Part shown: positions 58,690-64,000 of the stretch, piece by piece
How the letters are laid out: the number at the start of each line of letters is the position of its first letter
Numbering within the stretch: position 1 is the stretch's first letter
Source: Panax quinquefolius
Taxonomy: Eukaryota > Streptophyta > Magnoliopsida > Apiales > Araliaceae
Assembly (NCBI GenBank): GCA_020205615.1
Contig: JAINUW010000267.1
Coordinates: forward strand, 84,832-148,831
Length of the DNA: 64,000 bases
Direction: 5' to 3'
Notes under the pieces: generated by a model
What the model was told of the DNA's origin: nothing
Database searches by the model: none
The model's input: the letters and a program-made list of their open reading frames with translations, nothing else
Made by a program: the position numbers and the translations under genes

Positions 58690-59165
58690 GAGTTAAAGGT
58701 CAACTCTGAGGAATTGTTGGACATCGGTTTCATTAAATCTAGTACATCTCCTTGGTGCTCTCTGTTTTATTTGTAAAGAAGAAAAGCGGGAGTATGCGAC
58801 TTTGTATTGACTATCGGGGAATTGAACCATGTCACCATCGAGAATAGGTATCCTCTACCTCGTATTGATGACTTGTTTGACCCGATTCTGAGGGCACAAT
58901 TCTTTTCAAAAATCGATCTTCGTTACGGATATCATCGGTGAAGATTAGGCGAGGATATTCAAAAGCGCCTTGAGAACTTCGGTATGGGCATTATGAATTC
59001 TTAGTCGTGTCTTTCGGATTAACTAATGCTCTGCTGACTTTCATGGATATGATGAGCAAAGTATTGAGGAATATTTGGATCGGTTTGTTGTTGTCTTTAT
59101 TGATGACATCCTTATATATTCAAAAGTCGTGAAGATCATGAGCACCGTTTGAAATTTGGTACTCG
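58690..59165 (+). pseudogene. E6 reverse transcriptase remnant
   Basis: All RT blocks are present in order but in changing frames: [14 protein letters not shown] near 58705-58755, [11 protein letters not shown] near 58792-58825, [13 protein letters not shown] near 58840-58880, FSKIDL.YGYH near 58903-58940, [15 protein letters not shown] near 58983-59030, and [14 protein letters not shown] at about 59083-59127. No filler. Inactive through frameshifts rather than deletion. Confidence 0.85.
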
Positions 59166-59875
59166 AAAGGCCGTGAAAACAAACTATATGCCAAATTGAA
59201 GAAATCTGCGAGTTACGGGCGAGGAAGTAGCATTCCTTGGAGCGCGATGGTGTCGAAACATGGAGTATCTGTTGATCCGTGAAGATTGAAGCAATCTGAA
59301 GTTGGAAGAACAGCGAAGTCGGTGTTGAAACGTAGCTTTTTGGGCTTAATTTGGTTATTATCGGAGATTAAGTGGAAGGGTTTTCTCGAATCGCTACTCC
59401 ATTAACTTGACTAACTCGGAAGGATACAAAATTCGTTTGGAAGCGAAGAATGCGAGAAGAGTTTCGAGCTTAGAGGAGACTTATTTGGCACTGTTACTAT
59501 GATACCATCTGGTTCGGATGGATTTGTTATCTCTGATGATGCTTGAGGCAAAGGGTTAGGATGTGTTCTCATGCAGCGTGGGAAAGTCATAGCCTATGCC
59601 TCGCGACAACTTAAAGAGTATGAGAGGAATTATCCTACTCGTGATCTAGAGTTAGCGGCGTGATCGTTTCGCGCTAAAGATATGGAGGCCTTATCATATG
59701 GGGAGAAAGTGGAGATATATTAGGACCGTAAAAAGCCTTAAATATTTCTTCACTCAAAAAGAACTCGACATGCGGCGTGACGTTGGCTCGAGCTATTGAA
59801 GACTACGACCACCTATTGATACCATCTGGAAAAGCGAGCGTGGTAGGCGGCGCGTTGAGTAGAAGATCATATGCG
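59166..59875 (+). pseudogene. E6 RNase H region
   Basis: Full-length region. HGVS-type block near 59250-59275, LNLVIIGD.VEGFSRIATPLT near 59345-59405 (frameshifted), W.EEC.KSF near 59440, S.ASG.GLG.VLMQ near 59540-59575, [20 protein letters not shown] at 59584-59642 in good condition, and YHLEKRA-type block (ancestral Y-H-L-G-K-A-N-V-V) near 59820-59865. Confidence 0.75.
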
Positions 59876-61000
59876 AGGAGCAGAGTGCGATGATGTCAGA
59901 TATATATCGCATAGACCCGACTTTAATAGAAAAAGTTAAGGTTGCTCGAGCCCGCAGGCCGGAGGTGATCGTATGAAGAAGAAAGTACAAGAAGGAGCTA
60001 TTAGGGCGAGAATTGATGAAGAAGGAATACTTGAGTCCACTCTAGACTTTGTGTTCTAACGACTACGATTTGAAGTCTGAAGATTATGATGGAGGCACCT
60101 GATACACCATTTGCAATCCATCTGGAAGTACTAAAATGTATCGTGATCTTGACGTACATTTTGGTGGAACAATATGAAGAGAGATTGCAAAGTTTATCTC
60201 GATGTGTTTAACTTGTCGGCGTGTAAAGGCGGACATCTAGTACCCTAAGGGTCCGTTGCAACCACTTGAGATTAGAAATGGAAGTGGGAACACATTACCA
60301 TGGATTTAGATTACGGGTCTTTCTACGGTTTCTCAAGGCATCAATCTTTATTTGGGTTATTGTTGATAGATTAACCAAATCTGCTCATTTCTTGCCGTCT
60401 GGAGACTTATTCCTTGAGCGTCTTGCTAGTATATGCGTGAATGAGATTGTGAGGTTGCATGGCATGCTGTATCCATAGTTTTGGATCGTGACCCGAAGAT
60501 TCACTTCAAGATTTTGGGTTAGCTTGCAAAAAGCTATGGAGCGCAGTTTGCGATTTAGTTGGCATACCATCCCCAAGCAGATGGATGATCGGAGAGGACT
60601 ATTCGAACTCTTGAAGATTTATTAAGACTACTGTGTCCTAGACTTGAGGCGGTTAGGATAAGTATTTACCATTGGTGGAATTCTCCTACAACAAGCAGTT
60701 ATCGAGGCAAGTATAGGTGTGGCTCCATTTGAAGCATTATATGGGCCGAAAATGTAGTTCTCGATATGTTGGGATGAGGTGGGTGAAGCAACATTGTTGG
60801 GACCAGTTTAATGCGATATGACTCAAGAAAAGATCAAATGATTCGACAGCGTATACAAAGCGGCACAAGATCGACAAAAGAGTTATCACGGATCTTCATC
60901 GAAAGGGCGTGGAATTTAGTGTAGGGGATCGTGTATTGTTGCGAGTTGCTCCGTGGAAGGAGTTACAAGATTTGGGAAGAGAGAAAGCTCGATCCACGAT
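59876..61000 (+). pseudogene. E6 integrase remnant
   Basis: N-terminal part 59960-60220 (KKKVQEGAIRARIDEEGI, FAIHLE..KMY, FWWNNMKREIA in pieces). Core: W-E-H-I-T-M-D at 60285-60305, VIVDRLTKSAHFLP (60266-60478), VLDRDPKI near 60480, S-E-R-T-I-R-T-L-E near 60590-60615. All three catalytic acids can be located, in different frames. C-terminal VEFSVGDRVLLRVAPWK at 60909 on. Confidence 0.8.
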
Positions 61001-61370
61001 TTATTGGTCCATTTCAAATTCTTGGCCAAGTAGGAAATGTAGCTATAGACTTGCGTTACCTCAAAGTATGTCTCGTGTTCATAATGTGTTTCACATATCA
61101 TACGTAAATATGTGAAAGACCCGAACCACGTTATAGAGTTAGAAGCAGGACGAGATAGTAGAAGACTTAGCGTGTGAGGAGGTACTGTCAAGATCTTGGA
61201 TAGGAAGGAGCATGTCTACTGTATGAAAGGTCGTACCTGAGTTAAAGTTTTGTGGAGGAATCATCTTTATAGAGGAAATGACACAGGAATTGGAAGCGGA
61301 AATGTAAGCGAGGTATCCTCACCTTTTGAAAACACCAGTGCGTCGTCGATTTCGAGGATGAAATTTCATA
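61001..61370 (+). pseudogene. E6 chromodomain-like tail
   Basis: SRKCSYRLALPQSMSRVHNV then FHIS (60909-61115), HVIELEA near 61125, YVRSWIG..-type and VKVLWRNH block near 61240-61290, end at AAATTTCATAAGGAGG. Confidence 0.7.
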
Positions 61371-61381
61371 AGGAGGGAGGT
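61370..61381 (+). other. Polypurine tract of E6
   Basis: AAGGAGGGAGGT before TGTAAGACCTG at 61382. Confidence 0.85.
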
Positions 61382-64000
61382 TGTAAGACCTGACTTATTA
61401 TTAATGAAATTTAATTTTCTCTATTTATTATTTTGAAATAGTAAGGGTTGATTTGATTAATGTGGATAGTTAGGGGTAAAATCATGAAATATTTCAAAAT
61501 AAGCAAGTGGTTATAAAATATTCATTGTTGTGGGGAATATTCGTTTGGTGGTGGAATATTCGTCTTTGTCGGGGAATATTAAATGCAATGGTAGCGATCA
61601 TGTATGGGCCCCATGAGCGATTGGATGAAGAAAGCGACAAATATAAGTTGTTTAAAAATAACTTGGCGTAGTTATTCTGAATTAATCTTTATTAAAATAC
61701 CGGTGGTTAAAAAACACGATGTCTGGCGTTGTTTGCGCGATTATTGATTATTTACGTTCTTTGAAGGCCTTTACTCGATAATGGTTACGATAATTCTTTA
61801 TTCGATATTTTATTTTATTGATTTAATAATTGCTGCGTTGATATTTTATATTCTTTGTTGTTTGATAATTGTCATTTACGGTATTTTTCATTATCGAAGC
61901 GATAATTCATATTATCTGAATAATATTATTAGATAACATTATTAGCGATGTCTAGAAAGTTACATCTAAGGAGAGGTTTGGTCACTAATTGCGGCGGCGA
62001 TGAAGAGAAATTCTTATTGGAAAGCCCCTCTTTCACAGGAGCTGCTGGTTGTCGATATTGTGATTACGTAATATTATTTGTGAATAATTAATTATTGATT
62101 CATATGATGAGGAAAATATTGATTTTATGTGGATATAGATGGAGAAAAATTTTAATGTGACAATTGTTGAAAATTGAAATTTTATCTTTTTACGATAAAA
62201 TAATTCATTTAAATATATTATTATATTTTAATAATATAATAATGGTGATATTTTACAACGAATGTGGGATATATGAGTATCTGAGGAGGAAGAGTATTTT
62301 TGTTGCAATAAATGTTTAAAACATATTAAACATGTCGGTGGACCCCATTTATTGGTTGAAATTTGATTATAGCTGTAAAATCGCTTGGTTTGTGGATTTG
62401 GTCAATTTACATTTGGAATTTGGAAAAACTTTCTTCTGCAAAGTTGTAGAAATTGAATTTCCTATAAAAACTCATGAGATTGAATTTTCTGATAAAAGGG
62501 CTATTTATTATGAATTATTGAAGTTACGAAGCTCAAAATAATTAATTTTTGAAGTTTTAAATATTTTAAATTAAAAACGTTTTTTTGCATTTTGGTGAGG
62601 CTCATGTGGTTGTTGAAATGCTGAAATTCAGATTTAAAGGTGTGCGTGAAAATTTTATATATATATATTAATATTTTATTAAATTTTTACTTTTGGTGTT
62701 CTAAGCATTTTCTATAAATAGGGTCTTGGGTTAGAATTGAAAATCACGAGAAGCTGAAGTTTTCTCTCTCTATATTATCGGCGTATTCTTGTGAGTATTT
62801 TGAGTATACTTTGAGTATTATTGCTATCTGCGGTGCTGAGTTCGAGTGACCTTTATATCAGGTATTTATTTAAATCTTTAATCTTTCGAGGTAAGGGATA
62901 TTATTTTTTCTCGAATGATATTATTTCTTGATATCATTATCTTTGAAATATTGATTGGAACTTTTTATCAAATTTGGAACTTTTTATTGGATTCTTATTC
63001 GAGATTCTATTTGAGATTCTTATTCATTAAATACGTGAAGCGTGAAGATGTTTTTTTGTGGAATTTCTATCTTTTGGTGTGAGATTCTTATTCACGTATC
63101 TGACCTTATTCACGAAATACGGCCTTTATTCATGAAAAATAAAATTTCTTCTTTTTCGTCCAAAATATCTAATACGGATACTAGCTTTGATTGTATCCAT
63201 GTTTTGATCATTCTTGAATTTTACACCACTATGATTATTTTGAGGTATTTTTGGACATGGATAAAACAAAATCTGAATCCTTAATCCTTAATCCTTGTCA
63301 TTTTGTTTCCTTTGGATTCGTTTCTTTAAAAAAAATATTTTTCATCATCCTCGGTCTTAAATGATGATATTATTGAATATCTTTGGAATTTGTAGTGCTG
63401 TAGTGCAAAGATGAATGATTCTGAAGAATATCTTTGGGCCGTAGTAGTGAAGATGAGCAGTGTTTAGATGAACATGACCGGTGATGAATATCTTTGGCAC
63501 ATAGTGCAAAGATGAATATTTGATTCGGATATATATTGATTGATGTTACGGGGATAAAAGATAGGCGATGAACTTTTAAATTCATACATAGAAGATAGTA
63601 GTTTGCATTCTCTCTTAACTCTTTACAATGAATTATTATTTCATTGCGAATATTGATTTAAAATTTGTTGTCTATTGTATTATTATTAGATTTTTTCCTG
63701 TTGAAGACTAACGATAATTTGTTGTATATTATCTTAGTCGTAATATTCTTTCTTGGGCTAGTTGAGCTCACCCTTTTCCTTTTGTTCCATTTTCTTCTCG
63801 GGAGGCGAGAATATAGCGATGCAGTGGGGTATGGAATGAAGGTTTTAGAGAGAGTTGTTTAGTAGTCCTCACCATTTTTGTAAAATAATGTATCGATAAA
63901 TGTGATGAGGATTTATTTGAGTATAGATATTGTACAGAAGATAATATTTGTATTTAAACTCACATGATTTCTTGTTGTAATAATAAAGTTGTAGTTGTTT
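61382..64000 (+). repeat. E6 3' LTR, right end outside window
   Basis: TGTAAGACCTGACTTATT at 61382; TATA at 62712-62721; short 14-bp array about 62990-63030; hairpin units about 63380-63515; GGGCTAGTTGAGCTCACCC near 63756. About 200 bp of LTR remain beyond the window. Confidence 0.9.

Larger units (their letters stand above)
36575..64000 (+). mobile_element. E6: family A chromovirus with RT, right end outside window
   Basis: Forward element: 5' LTR in two parts (36575-38521 and 55836-56683), internal region 56684-61381 with gag, protease, RT, RNase H, integrase and chromodomain-like tail, polypurine tract, 3' LTR from 61382 cut by the window end. The LTR pair shares the private start CTTATTATTAATGAAATTTA. 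The internal length of 4.7 kb equals that of E4. Many frameshifts. Confidence 0.9.

Overview
The window is repeat DNA from a plant nuclear genome, most likely a eudicot heterochromatic or intergenic region. It is almost entirely nested Ty3/gypsy LTR retrotransposons of chromovirus type. They show gag with a CCHC knuckle, an aspartic protease of D-T/I-G-S-T-H-S-F type, RT with F-I-D-D, integrase with HHCC and D-D-E regions, a C-terminal chromodomain-like tail, a polypurine tract AAGGAGGGAGG before the 3' LTR, and a primer site resembling initiator Met tRNA. This combination fits the Tekay/Del clade best. The species cannot be named from this sequence, and I found no convincing complete host gene.

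Two related families are present. Family A has LTRs of about 2.7-2.9 kb starting TGTAAGACC and ending GGGGGCGTCACA. Family B has similar termini but different LTR interiors. Layout from left to right: E1 (1-8215, minus, family A, RT core missing) lies in a family B LTR fragment E2 (8216-9825). E3 (plus, family A) starts at 9826; its 5' LTR is split at 10412 by E4 (10413-28308, minus, family B, target duplication ACATT). E4's 5' LTR is split by a composite insert E5 (18753-26939, target duplication ACAAT), which has family A LTR ends but about 4.5 kb of non-retroelement DNA inside, including two weak candidate exons and a Copia-like solo LTR (24699-25814, target duplication TGTTA). E3 resumes at 28309 and ends at 36036. 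After a short fragment of other repeats, E6 (plus, family A, RT present) runs from 36575 past the window end. Its 5' LTR is split by E7 (38522-55830, target duplication TTAAT), which itself contains E8 (42051-50700).

Four elements (E1, E3, E7, E8) have the RT catalytic core replaced by the same filler of about 180 bp. They therefore look like one defective lineage amplified with help from RT-bearing relatives such as E4 and E6. Almost every reading frame is broken. Part of that is real decay (deletions, missing catalytic residues). Part may be sequence error, because small length differences between copies cluster at places where CAG/CTG is expected. The longest clean coding block is the E4 reverse transcriptase (15420-15869, minus).

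The LTRs carry unusual internal architecture: in family A, an array of short hairpins and a 14-bp repeat, both downstream of the TATA box; in family B, twelve in-register 19-bp repeats upstream of the TATA box and an array of roughly 60-bp units downstream. No novel protein-coding system is evident. The most interesting signals are the composite insert, the shared RT replacement, the changed gag region of E3, and the LTR repeat arrays.
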